Shown here in pieces: positions 47,382 to 55,830 of a DNA stretch of 55,846 nt (positions are counted from its first letter, which is position 1; each line of letters starts with the position of its first letter). The translations under genes were made by a program, and so were the position numbers. The DNA lies in the NCBI GenBank assembly GCA_021800255.1, contig JAJYZC010000014.1, positions 1 to 55,846 of the forward strand, written 5' to 3'. The notes beneath the pieces are model-generated. The model ran no database searches and was not told the origin of the DNA. It was given only the letters and a program-made list of their open reading frames with translations. The stretch is from Acidobacteriota bacterium. GTDB lineage: Bacteria > Acidobacteriota > Terriglobia > Terriglobales > Acidobacteriaceae.

Positions 47382-47776
47382 TGTTCCTTCCCTCCTTTCA
47401 GTTGGATGCGGGCAGGCCAGGGAGCGGGCTGCAAGGCCGACAAAGAGAATCTATAGATAAAGTCTACTTAAAATAAGGATCAGTCACAATAAGTTTCCGT
47501 GTGGATGCAGAAGCACCGTCAACTATGCGCTTCCGGATCAACGCTCAATTGGTCGCATCAGACCTGGTTTTACTGAGCCTGCCTCCGAACTCGTCGCTGG
47601 ATGCTCGGCGAGCCGCAAAATCTTGGATTGACAGAATCTCACAATTTTTACGCAACTGAACCGCGCGTGATATGGTTTACGTTATTTAGCCGCCTGGTTT
47701 ATAGTGCCGTTTGGCAGGCCGCCGGGCGCAGTGCTATCCTCCGCGCGGCGGGACACTAGGCCAAAGGAGTCCTTCC
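47382..47776. other. Divergent promoter region of otsA and GH2
   Basis: 395 bases with no gene. A weak promoter for the GH2 gene lies at 47711-47740 and its ribosome site at 47763-47770. The otsA side carries AAAGGAGGG just before the start. No clear -35/-10 was found for otsA, and no osmotic-stress element was recognised. Confidence 0.6.
47711..47740 (+). promoter_or_regulatory. Putative promoter of the GH2 beta-galactosidase gene
   Basis: TTGGCA (47711-47716) and TATCCT (47735-47740) with an 18-base spacer, 37 bases before the ATG. AAAGGAGT follows at 47763-47770, six bases from the start. Good spacing, moderate consensus match. Confidence 0.4.
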
Positions 47777-50305
47777 ATGGCGAAGATCTCACGCCGCGAA
47801 CTGCTCGGTTCCGGAGTGGCGCTTACTGCTGCATCCATATTGCCTCGCCGCGCATGGGGTAGCGGCGCTGCTGTCGTGAACGGTGCTCCCCAGGCTACAT
47901 CTGCAGATCCGCAGCTTCCAACCGCCGGGGCCTTTGCGCCCGCTGCCTTGCGCCAGCGGTTGCTCTTTGACTTTGACTGGAAGTTCACTTTTGGCAACGG
48001 CAACGACCCCAGCAAAGATCTCGGCTTCGGCCACGGCCAGGGTACCTTTTCCAAACAGGGCGACTTCGGCTTCGCCAAGGCTGGCTTTGACGACTCCAGT
48101 TGGCGCCCGCTCAACCTTCCCCACGACTGGGCTGTCGAGCTGCCCTTTGTCTGGGACGAGGAACTGAAATCGCACGGATTCAAGCCGCTAGGCCGCCGCT
48201 ATCCCGCCACCAGCGTGGGCTGGTACCGGCGCGAGTTCGACATTCCCGCCTCTGACCACGGGCGGCGCATCTGGATCGAGTTCGACGGCGCCTTTCGCGA
48301 CACCCTGGTTTTCGTCAACGGCTGCTACATAGGCCGCCACGGCGATGGCTATACGCCGTTTCGTTTCGACCTCACAGATTTTTTGAACTACGGCGCGAAG
48401 AATTACATTGCAGCGCGTGTGGACGCGAGCCTTGGCGAAGGATGGTTCTACGAGGGCGCGGGCATCTACCGGCACGTTTGGCTGAGCAAGATGGACCCGC
48501 TGCACCTGGGCCACTGGGAGAGCACGGTGCGTTCCTCACTCAACGGCGACTCCGCTTCGTTGGCCCTGGCCGCGGTGGTCGAAAACCAGGGCAGGGAAGC
48601 AGAGAATGCACGCGTAAGTTGGCATATCCTAAACGCGGCGGGCAAGACTGTGGCCACGGCTGAAGCTCCCGCGCAACAAATTGCCGCCTGGGGATCGGCA
48701 GCCTTTACCGCGACAGCGCGCCTCTCTCATCCCGCGCTCTGGTCGCCTGATGAGCCGAATCTCTACACAGCGATAGTCACAGTTTCGGCAGGCGGCGTGG
48801 CGCGCGACTCTGAGCGCGTCCGCTTCGGCATTCGCACCGCTCACTTCGACGCACAAAAGGGATTTCTCTTCAACGGCAAGCCCCTCAAGATCCAAGGCAC
48901 CTGCAATCATCAGGATCACGCAGGCGTAGGCGTTGCTCTGCCTGACCGTTTGCAGTCTTACCGGCTGGGCGTGCTCAAGCAGATGGGCTGCAATGCCGTG
49001 CGCACCTCGCACAACATGCCCACCCCGGAATGGGTGGAGGCATGCGACCGCATGGGCGTGATGATGATGTGCGAGACGCGCCAGATGAGCTCCGATCCCA
49101 GCGGAATGCAGCAGCTTGAAACGATGGTGAAGCGCTACCGCAACTCCCCGTCCATTATCATCTGGTCCATCGGCAACGAGGAGTGGGAGCTGCAAAGTAA
49201 AAATGAAATGGCCGCACAGGGCGCGATGATCGGCGCCTCCATGGTGCGCAAGTGCCACGAGCTCGACCCCACGCGCGTGGTTTCGGCAGCCGTAAACGGC
49301 GACAACAAGCAGGGCGTCTCTGAGGCGCTCGACATTATCGGCTTCAATTACAACCTGCAATTCCCCGATGTCTTTCATGCCGCCAATCCTACGCGGCCCG
49401 TCTACGGCTCGGAGACGGCCAGCACCATCGGTACGCGGGGCGAGTACACCACGGACCCGCTTCGCAACACGGTGAGCGCCTATGATGTTCCGGTGGTATG
49501 GGGCGAATCCGCTGAGCAGTGGTGGACCTTCTACGCCACGCGTGAGTGGGAGGCGGGCGGCTTTGCCTGGACCGGCTTCGATTATCGCGGCGAGCCTACG
49601 CCCTACGGCTGGCCCTCCATCAACTCCCAGTTCGGCATTGTAGACACCTGCGGATTTCCCAAGGACGATTTCTACTACTACAGGTCCTGGTGGGGCAGGG
49701 AGCCGGTGCTGCACCTGTTCCCGCACTGGAACTTTGCCGGCCAGGAAGGCAACGAAATCCCTGTCTGGGTCTATTCCAACCTCGATGAAGTGGAACTGCT
49801 CGTCAATGGCAACAGCGTAGGCCGGCAAAAAGTCCCGCACCTGGGCCACGTGGAGTGGAAGGTTCGCTATGAGCCAGGCTCGATTGAAGCTCGTGGCTAT
49901 AAGAACGGCAGGCTCGCGTTGACTGACAAGCGCGAAACCACCGGCCCCGCGGCGGCAATCCGGCTGACAGCCGGCCGCACCGCGATTGATGCCGACGGTG
50001 AAGACCTGGCCGTGCTGACCATCGAAACCCTCGACAGCCAAGGCCGCCCGGTTCCTACGGCTGACAACATGATCGTGTTCAGCGTCTCTGGGCCGGGTGC
50101 GCTCATCGGCGTGGGCAATGGCAACCCTAACTGCCACGAGAGCGACAAAGGCTCCCGGCGTTCGCTCTTCAATGGCTTTGCGCAGGCGATCGTGCAATCC
50201 ACTAAAACCGCCGGCGAGATTCAGATCGAAGCCACTAGCGCAGGGTTGACCCCGGCCAAGCTGGTCATCCCCTCCCGGCAGGTTACTCCGCGCCCGTCAG
50301 TATAG
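47777..50305 (+). CDS. Tat-exported GH2 beta-galactosidase-like glycoside hydrolase
   Basis: 842 residues with the start at 47777, preceded by AAAGGAGT. The N-terminus carries a twin-arginine signal (SRRELLGSGVALTAASILP), so it is exported folded. GH2 jelly-roll, immunoglobulin and TIM-barrel domains follow in order: WRPLNLPHDWAVELPF, RIWIEFDGAFRDTLVFVNG, then FGIRTAHFDAQKGFLFNGKP, GTCNHQDHAGVGVALPDRLQ and RTSHNMPTPEWVEACDRMG. Catalytic acid/base Glu is in IWSIGNEEWEL and the nucleophile Glu in PVYGSETAST. A C-terminal Ig-like domain (GPGALIGVGNGN) ends the protein. It may act on galactose or another beta-linked sugar; substrate is not decided. It is divergent from otsA. Confidence 0.92.
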   Translation: MAKISRRELLGSGVALTAASILPRRAWGSGAAVVNGAPQATSADPQLPTAGAFAPAALRQRLLFDFDWKFTFGNGNDPSKDLGFGHGQGTFSKQGDFGFAKAGFDDSSWRPLNLPHDWAVELPFVWDEELKSHGFKPLGRRYPATSVGWYRREFDIPASDHGRRIWIEFDGAFRDTLVFVNGCYIGRHGDGYTPFRFDLTDFLNYGAKNYIAARVDASLGEGWFYEGAGIYRHVWLSKMDPLHLGHWESTVRSSLNGDSASLALAAVVENQGREAENARVSWHILNAAGKTVATAEAPAQQIAAWGSAAFTATARLSHPALWSPDEPNLYTAIVTVSAGGVARDSERVRFGIRTAHFDAQKGFLFNGKPLKIQGTCNHQDHAGVGVALPDRLQSYRLGVLKQMGCNAVRTSHNMPTPEWVEACDRMGVMMMCETRQMSSDPSGMQQLETMVKRYRNSPSIIIWSIGNEEWELQSKNEMAAQGAMIGASMVRKCHELDPTRVVSAAVNGDNKQGVSEALDIIGFNYNLQFPDVFHAANPTRPVYGSETASTIGTRGEYTTDPLRNTVSAYDVPVVWGESAEQWWTFYATREWEAGGFAWTGFDYRGEPTPYGWPSINSQFGIVDTCGFPKDDFYYYRSWWGREPVLHLFPHWNFAGQEGNEIPVWVYSNLDEVELLVNGNSVGRQKVPHLGHVEWKVRYEPGSIEARGYKNGRLALTDKRETTGPAAAIRLTAGRTAIDADGEDLAVLTIETLDSQGRPVPTADNMIVFSVSGPGALIGVGNGNPNCHESDKGSRRSLFNGFAQAIVQSTKTAGEIQIEATSAGLTPAKLVIPSRQVTPRPSV

Positions 50306-50357
50306 CCAGCCCATCCTGAGATGGAGCGGAATCGCCACTATCTTCATGCCGTGGCGG

Positions 50358-51602
50358 CTACATCAGCCGTTTGCGCACCAGGTCCAGCGCCTGCTGGCTG
50401 GCCCATTCGCGGATGCGCGTGCGATCGCCGCGGAAGGTTCTTTCCAGGGCCTCGTTTTTCTGCGCGTCGGAGACGGCGATATAAACCCGGCCCACGGGTT
50501 TGGCTTCGCTGCCGCCGGTGGGCCCCGCGACGCCGGTCACGCCCAACCCCAGCGTGGCGCCGGTGCGCAGGCGAATCCCTTGAGCCAGAGACTTAGCTAC
50601 TTCGGCAGAGACGGCTCCGTGCTGCGCGATCAGATCGGCGGGCACGCCTGCAAACGCCGCCTTCAGCGCGTCCGAGTAGACGATGGCCCCGCCCAGAAAC
50701 GAGCGCGACGCCCCAGGTACCGAAGTGATGCGCTGCGCAATCAGCCCCCCAGTGCAGCTTTCGGCTACGGCCAGCGTGGCCTGACGCAAGCCCAGGTAGT
50801 AGAGAACGATCTGCTCGAGCGACTCGCCCTGCGAGGAGTAGAGCCAATCCTCCAGTGCTTCTTCCACGCGGCTCGCTAGTTCGTCTACGCGCTGCTCGGC
50901 CGCCTCCTGGCTCGATTTAACGCAGATCAGATTGAGCTGGATGTCTCCCGCGTGGGCCAGGATCGTGGTCTCCACGTCAGGATAGGTGGTGTGGATCGGC
51001 GCCAGCAGCTTGTCAGCCTGTGATTCGGGAATCATGGCCGCCTTGAGCGTGCGTTTGGCGATGACGCGCGCCGGAACAATCTCCCGCAGCCGCGTTATAC
51101 ACTCGGCGTCGAACAGCGGCCGGCACTCGTGCGGCGGTCCGGGGATGAGCATCACCAGCTTGCGGTAGTCCGCGAAGGTAACGTCCAGCCACTGGCCGGG
51201 CGCGCTGCCATTGGGATTGGGCAGCAGCGTAGCGCCTTCCAATACATCGGCCTGCTTCAGATTATTCGGCGGCATGGTGATGCGCCACGCGGCCGCACGG
51301 GCATGCAAAGCGGCCACTTGCGTCGCGTCGCGGCGCAGCGTGAGCGAGAGCGCTTCCGCCACTGCCTCGCGCGTCAGGTCGTCTTCGGTCGGCCCCAGTC
51401 CGCCGATCAGGATAAGAATGTCCACGCGGCCCAGCGCCGTGCGGATGGCGTTCACCAGGTCCTTGCGCCGGTCGCCAGTAACCGTCTTGAAAGCCACCGT
51501 GACGCCGATTTCGTTGAGCTTTTCGGTCAGATAGAGAGAGTTCGTATCCTGGCGGTAGGGGGTGAGCAACTCAGAGCCGACGGCGATAATCTCGGATTTC
51601 AT
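50358..51602 (-). CDS. cinA: CinA family protein (MoCF-like and nicotinamide-nucleotide amidase domains)
   Basis: 414 residues: an N-terminal MoCF_biosynth/CinA domain (SEIIAVGSELLTPYRQDTNS, LILIGGLGPTEDDLTREAVA) and a C-terminal CinA/PncC domain (VAESCTGGLIAQRITSVPGAS, GAIVYSDALKAAFAGVPADL, LGLGVTGVAGPTGG). The second domain is an NMN deamidase in characterised members, in pyridine nucleotide recycling; the first is ADP-ribose pyrophosphatase-like in some. In the leftward direction it is followed by the GH2 3' end, convergent. Its ATG is at 51602, 7 bp from the element at 51609. Confidence 0.95.
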   Translation of the reverse strand: MKSEIIAVGSELLTPYRQDTNSLYLTEKLNEIGVTVAFKTVTGDRRKDLVNAIRTALGRVDILILIGGLGPTEDDLTREAVAEALSLTLRRDATQVAALHARAAAWRITMPPNNLKQADVLEGATLLPNPNGSAPGQWLDVTFADYRKLVMLIPGPPHECRPLFDAECITRLREIVPARVIAKRTLKAAMIPESQADKLLAPIHTTYPDVETTILAHAGDIQLNLICVKSSQEAAEQRVDELASRVEEALEDWLYSSQGESLEQIVLYYLGLRQATLAVAESCTGGLIAQRITSVPGASRSFLGGAIVYSDALKAAFAGVPADLIAQHGAVSAEVAKSLAQGIRLRTGATLGLGVTGVAGPTGGSEAKPVGRVYIAVSDAQKNEALERTFRGDRTRIREWASQQALDLVRKRLM

Positions 51603-51608
51603 AGAAGC

Positions 51609-51739
51609 AGCTTTCAGCTCTCAACTCTCAGCTTTGACGTGCGGCTACCAAGGTCATTGGCCTCGCCTGCGACGAAGAAAGGGAAACTGGATCGGCTCAA
51701 GGCTTGCACTCCGCGACTGAGAGCTGATAGCTGAAAGCT
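51609..51739. repeat. 131-bp element with 23-bp imperfect terminal inverted repeats
   Basis: The left arm (51609-51631) begins AGCTTTCAGCT and ends CTCTCAG. The right arm (51717-51739) is its inverted copy, matching 21 of 23 bases. The element fills exactly the gap between cinA and the propeller gene and overlaps the propeller stop codon by two bases. Similar half-arms occur near 20207. There is no ORF; REP or MITE-like. A hairpin of the right arm could help terminate the propeller gene. Confidence 0.6.
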
Positions 51740-52787
51740 AAAAAAGATCCAGCCCTTCAACCCCCAACTCCACATCATAAACGGCGTCATGCGTAGTAAG
51801 GATGGCGGAGCCGAAGGGAGAAAACGCCACGCCTACCAGGTTTGGCCCGGCCACCACCAACGAGGCCTCGCCTTTGGGCGTGACGCGCACCAGCCCCCGC
51901 CGTCCGTGCAGGCAGGCGGCCACATAAACATCCCCTTCCCTTGAAAGCGCCAGCCCCTGCGGACGACCCAGCCCGCAAAACCACGCGCGCGTGTCGCCGT
52001 TGGCCTCTATCGCCCAAATCGCCTCGTTCGACGAAAGCGACGGCGCGGTCACGAAGAGCGTTCCCGCCGCGTTCACTGCCAAATGGTATGCCGCCACGCT
52101 CGGCTCCAGCGTGGCGTGGACGAAGATTTGCCGCTCCGAATTAATCTTGAAGACCGTGCCGCTGCGGTCGCCCACAAAAAGATTGCCGCTGGCATCGAAG
52201 GCCAAGCCCGTGGCCACGCCCATCCCTTCGGCGTAAACGGAGAATTCCCCTGCTGGGTCCACGCGGTATACGGCGCCCTCAGCGCGCGAACTCACGTAGA
52301 GATCGCCGTCCGGCGAAAAAGCCAGCCCCGTTGCATTCAAAATCCCGGTCACAAATGGCGTGGCTCGCCCGTCCGGGCTCACGCGCACTACGGAAACGGG
52401 CGTCTGTTTGCCGCGCTGCCCCGATATAGTGGCGTAGATCATCCCTGATCGGCTAACCGCCGGGCTGGTCACGGGGTGAAGCCCGTCGCTCAACTGGCGC
52501 GCCACGCGCAGCGGCACGGGGTTACTGGATCCCGCCGGACTGCGCACCTCCACCACTCCGGTCGCTGCCTTCTCCGGAACCCGGAACGCCAGCCGCGCTG
52601 CGCGGCTCATCAGCACATGCGCCGCCTCGCCGTTCACCAGCACGGCGGGCGGTCCAAAGCTGTGCGGTCCCAGGTACGCGCCCGTGGCTTCCACATCGCC
52701 CAGCGGCAACGCTGTGGCCGGCTCCACGCCGTCGATGCGCGGCAGGCGCAGGCCTTCGGTGGCGGGTTGGCTCGAATTACGTGCCAT
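51738..52787 (-). CDS. NHL/SMP-30-like beta-propeller protein with an IPT-like N-terminal domain
   Basis: About 349 residues with the ATG at 52787 adjacent to the pgpA stop. Residues about 10-110 look like an IPT/TIG-type beta domain (VEPATALPLGDVEATGAYLG, PAVLVNGEAAHVL, GVVEVRSPAGSSNPVPL). The rest is a repeated beta-propeller with NHL/gluconolactonase-type blades: GLAFSPDGDLYVSSRAEGAV, GLAFDASGNLFVGDRSGTV, LALSREGDVYVAACLHGRRGLV. No signal peptide is visible, so it may be cytoplasmic, which is unusual for the fold. It may be an adaptor or sugar-lactone-type enzyme; no catalytic residues were assigned. It belongs to the yacG-pgpA cluster. Confidence 0.75.
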   Translation of the reverse strand: MARNSSQPATEGLRLPRIDGVEPATALPLGDVEATGAYLGPHSFGPPAVLVNGEAAHVLMSRAARLAFRVPEKAATGVVEVRSPAGSSNPVPLRVARQLSDGLHPVTSPAVSRSGMIYATISGQRGKQTPVSVVRVSPDGRATPFVTGILNATGLAFSPDGDLYVSSRAEGAVYRVDPAGEFSVYAEGMGVATGLAFDASGNLFVGDRSGTVFKINSERQIFVHATLEPSVAAYHLAVNAAGTLFVTAPSLSSNEAIWAIEANGDTRAWFCGLGRPQGLALSREGDVYVAACLHGRRGLVRVTPKGEASLVVAGPNLVGVAFSPFGSAILTTHDAVYDVELGVEGLDLF

Positions 52788-52788
52788 T

Positions 52789-53298
52789 TCACATCCAGCG
52801 GCGCACAAGCAACGCCACACCTAAAGCATACAAGCCTGCGGCCACATCGTCGAAAACGATTCCCCACCCGCCCGGCAGCCGTTCCAGCCGCCGCACCGGA
52901 AAGGGTTTCACAATGTCGAGGAGCCGGAACAGTACCAAAGCCAGCAGCGCGTTGCGCCAATCAGCCGGCGCGATGAGCAGTGCGGTCCATTGCCCGGCCA
53001 CCTCGTCAATGACTATGAACCTCGGATCGTGTTGTCCGCTTTCGCGCTCGGCAATGGTGGCGGCGGGAATGCCGAAAGTCACGGCCAGCGCGATGCCACA
53101 GGCGAGGCCAAGCAGAAGAATTTGCGGAGCCGGATGGACAAGCCACGCCAGCGCCGCCCACAGGAGCACCGCCGCAGCCGAAGCCCACGTGCCCGGCGCC
53201 GGCTTCAGCCGTCCCGCGCCGAAGAAGGTGGCCACCGCGAACGCCCACTTCGTCTTCTTTCGGATCTCCCCATTCACTGCGCTGGAATTCTCAGTCAT
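52789..53298 (-). CDS. pgpA: Phosphatidylglycerophosphatase A
   Basis: Dephosphorylates phosphatidylglycerol phosphate in the inner membrane. About 169 residues from the start at 53298 (MTENSSAVNGEIRKKTKW). The family is recognised by WAFAVATFFGAGRLKPAPGTWASAAA, the metal-binding HDPRFIVIDEVAGQW and RLLDIVKPFPVRRLERLPGGWGIVFDDVAAGLYA. Three to four membrane helices. It overlaps yacG by 8 bp and is one base from the propeller gene, so the three form a leftward coupled cluster. Confidence 0.93.
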   Translation of the reverse strand: MTENSSAVNGEIRKKTKWAFAVATFFGAGRLKPAPGTWASAAAVLLWAALAWLVHPAPQILLLGLACGIALAVTFGIPAATIAERESGQHDPRFIVIDEVAGQWTALLIAPADWRNALLALVLFRLLDIVKPFPVRRLERLPGGWGIVFDDVAAGLYALGVALLVRRWM

Positions 53299-53500
53299 CG
53301 CGCGACCCTCCGCCCAAGTCTTCCAGCACCTCCGTATCAACTACCGGCGAGCTGATCTTGTATACTCCCATCGCCCACTTGCCCAAGTCGATCTTCCGGC
53401 AGCGGTCGCTGCAGAACGGATAATCCTCGTCCTTCGCCCGCACTGGCGTCCTGCACGTGGGACAGCGCACCGTTTTAGCAGATTTTTTTCGGACGGTCAT
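53291..53500 (-). CDS. yacG: Zinc-ribbon protein YacG (DNA gyrase inhibitor family)
   Basis: 69 residues from ATG 53500 (MTVRKKSAKTVRC). The family zinc site is CPTCRTPVR then FCSDRCRKIDLGKWA, with the four cysteines in the usual CxxC-x(n)-CxxxC spacing. Characterised E. coli YacG binds GyrB and inhibits gyrase. An acidic tail (EVLEDLGGGSRDD) ends the protein. Overlap with pgpA indicates cotranslation. The upstream region to the IclR gene is 235 bp and shows no gene. Confidence 0.9.
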   Translation of the reverse strand: MTVRKKSAKTVRCPTCRTPVRAKDEDYPFCSDRCRKIDLGKWAMGVYKISSPVVDTEVLEDLGGGSRDD

Positions 53501-53735
53501 CGAACCATTCCGCGCCTGCAATCGCCGCGGTCAACCCCTATGGTAACGTGCGCCGCAGGGTGCGCATATTGCCGTTGACTTTCACCCCTCGCGCCATGAC
53601 CCATCGTAAGAAGGCTGAAGCATCTTCGGAGATACTGTAGACCGAAAGCACACATTCAAGCTGCCGCGGCCTCAAAGAGCGGGAGCATAATCTTCCATTT
53701 CAACAGGACTCCGCCATTCCGAAAATGCCGCAAGC

Positions 53736-54548
53736 CTATGCGGATCGCGCCGCCCTTGCACCCCGGACGTTGGACGTGTAGCCCATATCCGCAGAGATGC
53801 CCCGCACACAATGGAGCAGATGATTGGCGATAGAAGGCAGCTTCTGGGCCGTGACGCGGAACGACGGCCCGGAGACGCTCACCGCGGCCACCGGCTGGCG
53901 GCCGGCATCCAAAATGGGCATGGCGATGCAGCGCAGACCTTCCTCGTACTCCTCATCATCCACGGCGTAGCCCCGGCGGCGGGTCTTCTCCATCTCTGCG
54001 CGCAGGGCTTCGGGCGTAGAAATCGTGCGGTGGGTAAGGCGCTCAAAGCGAATGCGGCGCACGACTTCGGCAGCCCGCTCCTCGGGCAAAAACGCCAGCA
54101 TCGCCTTGCCCACAGCAGTGCAATGCACGGGATTGCTGGCGCCGATGCGCGTAATCATGCGGACTGAGTGCGCAGGTTCGATCTTATCGATGTAGATGAC
54201 GTGCGCGGCCTCGAGAATGGAGAGGTGCGCGGTCTCCTCGGTTTCGGCAACTAGGCGGCGCAGGTGCGGCTGCGCGCGGTCGCGCAAATCGTATTGCTCG
54301 ATGGCGCGATTGCCGAAGTCGAAAAGGCGCAGGCCGAGGCGAAATTTGCCAGTGGCCGTGCGTTCCACCATGCGATGGCGCTCCAAAACCATGAGGAAGC
54401 GGTGGGCTGTGCTCTTATGCAACTGCAGCGAAGAAGCCACCTGAGCCAATCCCAGAGGCGCACCGCTTTCACCAAGCAAATCCAGTACCGCAAAGGCCCG
54501 GTCAAGAGCCTGAACTTTATAAATGCCTTGCGGGGCAGCATTGCGCAT
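53736..54548 (-). CDS. IclR-family transcriptional regulator
   Basis: 270 residues. An N-terminal winged HTH (ALDRAFAVLDLLGESGAPLG, HKSTAHRFLMVLERHRMVER) is followed by the IclR effector domain (about 90-255): HLSILEAAHVIYIDKIEPAHSVRM, GASNPVHCTAVGKAMLAFLPE, VDDEEYEEGLRCIAMPILDA and AAVSVSGPSFRV. Family members control aromatic or sugar-acid catabolism; the target here is not recognised. A TCGAA-N6-TTCGA palindrome lies 22 bases upstream of the start. No regulated catabolic gene is adjacent; the neighbouring membrane protein runs in the same direction, 353 bp upstream. Confidence 0.93.
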   Translation of the reverse strand: MRNAAPQGIYKVQALDRAFAVLDLLGESGAPLGLAQVASSLQLHKSTAHRFLMVLERHRMVERTATGKFRLGLRLFDFGNRAIEQYDLRDRAQPHLRRLVAETEETAHLSILEAAHVIYIDKIEPAHSVRMITRIGASNPVHCTAVGKAMLAFLPEERAAEVVRRIRFERLTHRTISTPEALRAEMEKTRRRGYAVDDEEYEEGLRCIAMPILDAGRQPVAAVSVSGPSFRVTAQKLPSIANHLLHCVRGISADMGYTSNVRGARAARSA

Positions 54549-54901
54549 ATTGGTCCCCTATTCCACCTGTCGAACTATATTTCGAGCTTTTCACGATATG
54601 GTATTGTTGTCAATAGGTGGTATGGCGCGCAGGGTCAAATTCTTCCTGGCAAGGTTCACAACTATCGCATTTTAGGGAATGCTGTAGGGACAACCGATGC
54701 TGTCGAGCCGGCGCAACCAGCCGTGGCCCACAACGGCAGATTTTCGTTCTTGGGTTGACCGGCAGGCAGCAGTGGCCCTGCATTCTCATTGCAGCTTCAG
54801 CTACTACCGAACCCGCCGTAACAAGCCGGTTCCTCGATGCTCAATTTAAGGATCGCCTGTGCCTGCCTTGACCAGAATGGACTGCGTCTCCCTTGCGCAG
54901 T
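54549..54901. other. Intergenic region upstream of the IclR gene
   Basis: No gene is supported in these 353 bases. They hold the putative IclR operator and, at 54809-54833, an imperfect hairpin related to the inner stem of the element at 30445-30552. Confidence 0.5.
54570..54585. promoter_or_regulatory. Putative IclR-family operator
   Basis: Inverted repeat TCGAA (54570-54574) and TTCGA (54581-54585) with a 6-base AT-rich centre, 22 bases upstream of the IclR ATG. Position and size fit autoregulation, but the sequence is not the classic IclR site. Confidence 0.4.
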
Positions 54902-55639
54902 CTACAGTGATCGTGACGGCATCACGAGTTTGTCATACAAGCCGCCGACAATGGCCCCCACGGTTAACGTGGCCAGAATGATGTAACCCGCTTCAATCAC
55001 GAGCAGGCCATGAGGCATTCTCGCCATCCCAGACCAACTCGCCGCGGCTAATGTTCCGCAAAGCAGAACGGACATCAGGATTCCCTGAAGTACACCCCGG
55101 CGATGAAACACGGCCAGCAGCCACGCGACTCCGTAGGCAAAGAGAAGACAGACCGCTACCGTGAGCAGGTGCGGCGAAAACCGCCACACGAACTGCTCTA
55201 CCTGCGCATGAGTGACCCCAGCGGCGGCCATCCACTGAGCACGGAACAGATACTGTGAATGCCAAAAGGCTCCCAGGCACCAGGCGGCAAACGCCGCCAA
55301 AAGAATGGGCAGATGGTAGATCTGTTTCGTTTGCGCCTTCACTTCGGCCAAAGTGTATGGTTCGGTTTCAATCGCCTGGGGCAGGCACGCGCGGCTGCAA
55401 TTTGAGTGTTCCGGCCAGCGCGTACAGTCGCACAAACGCAAGTCCGGACTTCCATCAATTCCTGTGAAAGCAGCATGAAGGGCATCAATGTTGACGGCGG
55501 CCGGTTGCTGGTTTTCAGGGCAGGCAATCAGCCGGCTGGCGGAATATCGCATGTAAACCTCACGCAGCCAGAGTGCGAGAGGGAGCAGCATCAAGGGAGC
55601 GGCGGCAAGGCAGAGCACAAGCCAGAGGATGAAGAGCAT
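54902..55639 (-). CDS. Cysteine-rich inner-membrane protein of unknown function
   Basis: 245 residues with about five hydrophobic helices (first FILWLVLCLAAAPLMLLPLALWL). Between helix 1 and the rest is a soluble loop with a cysteine cluster: CPENQQPAAV, then LCDCTRWPEHSNCSRACLPQ. The pattern C-x-C-(x)RWPE-x(n)-C-x3-C resembles one I know in unnamed acidobacterial membrane proteins. It could bind a metal or iron-sulfur centre. The gene lies alone upstream of the IclR regulator, about 350 bp away, in the same direction. No function is assigned. Confidence 0.6.
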   Translation of the reverse strand: MLFILWLVLCLAAAPLMLLPLALWLREVYMRYSASRLIACPENQQPAAVNIDALHAAFTGIDGSPDLRLCDCTRWPEHSNCSRACLPQAIETEPYTLAEVKAQTKQIYHLPILLAAFAAWCLGAFWHSQYLFRAQWMAAAGVTHAQVEQFVWRFSPHLLTVAVCLLFAYGVAWLLAVFHRRGVLQGILMSVLLCGTLAAASWSGMARMPHGLLVIEAGYIILATLTVGAIVGGLYDKLVMPSRSL

Positions 55640-55758
55640 GACCCACCTTCTTCCTGCCCGAAGTTTGGCTCCGAGTCGAAGCTCGTTCAGTGATCTGCAT
55701 CACAATCGGCAGAGGATGAACTGTCCAGGCTGCGGAAAAACTCGATTAGGAGAGGGTC

Positions 55759-55830
55759 TTGTAACAAGGGTGCGGCTTTGCCGAGCCGCAAACACAACAA
55801 AATAAAGACAGGGCTTTAGCCCCTGCGGAA
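55759..55830. repeat. Dispersed repeat, copy 2 (TTGTAACAAGGG type)
   Basis: TTGTAACAAGGG followed by TGCGGCTTTGCC and GGGCTTTAGCCCCTG further on. It has the same order of blocks as 25989-26053. The sequence runs to the window end with nothing else recognised. Confidence 0.6.

Noticed and set aside
48629..50197. 522-codon minus-strand open frame opposite the GH2 gene
   Set aside because: Antisense to a gene with clear GH2 catalytic motifs. Composition is Arg/His/Ala-rich and not protein-like.
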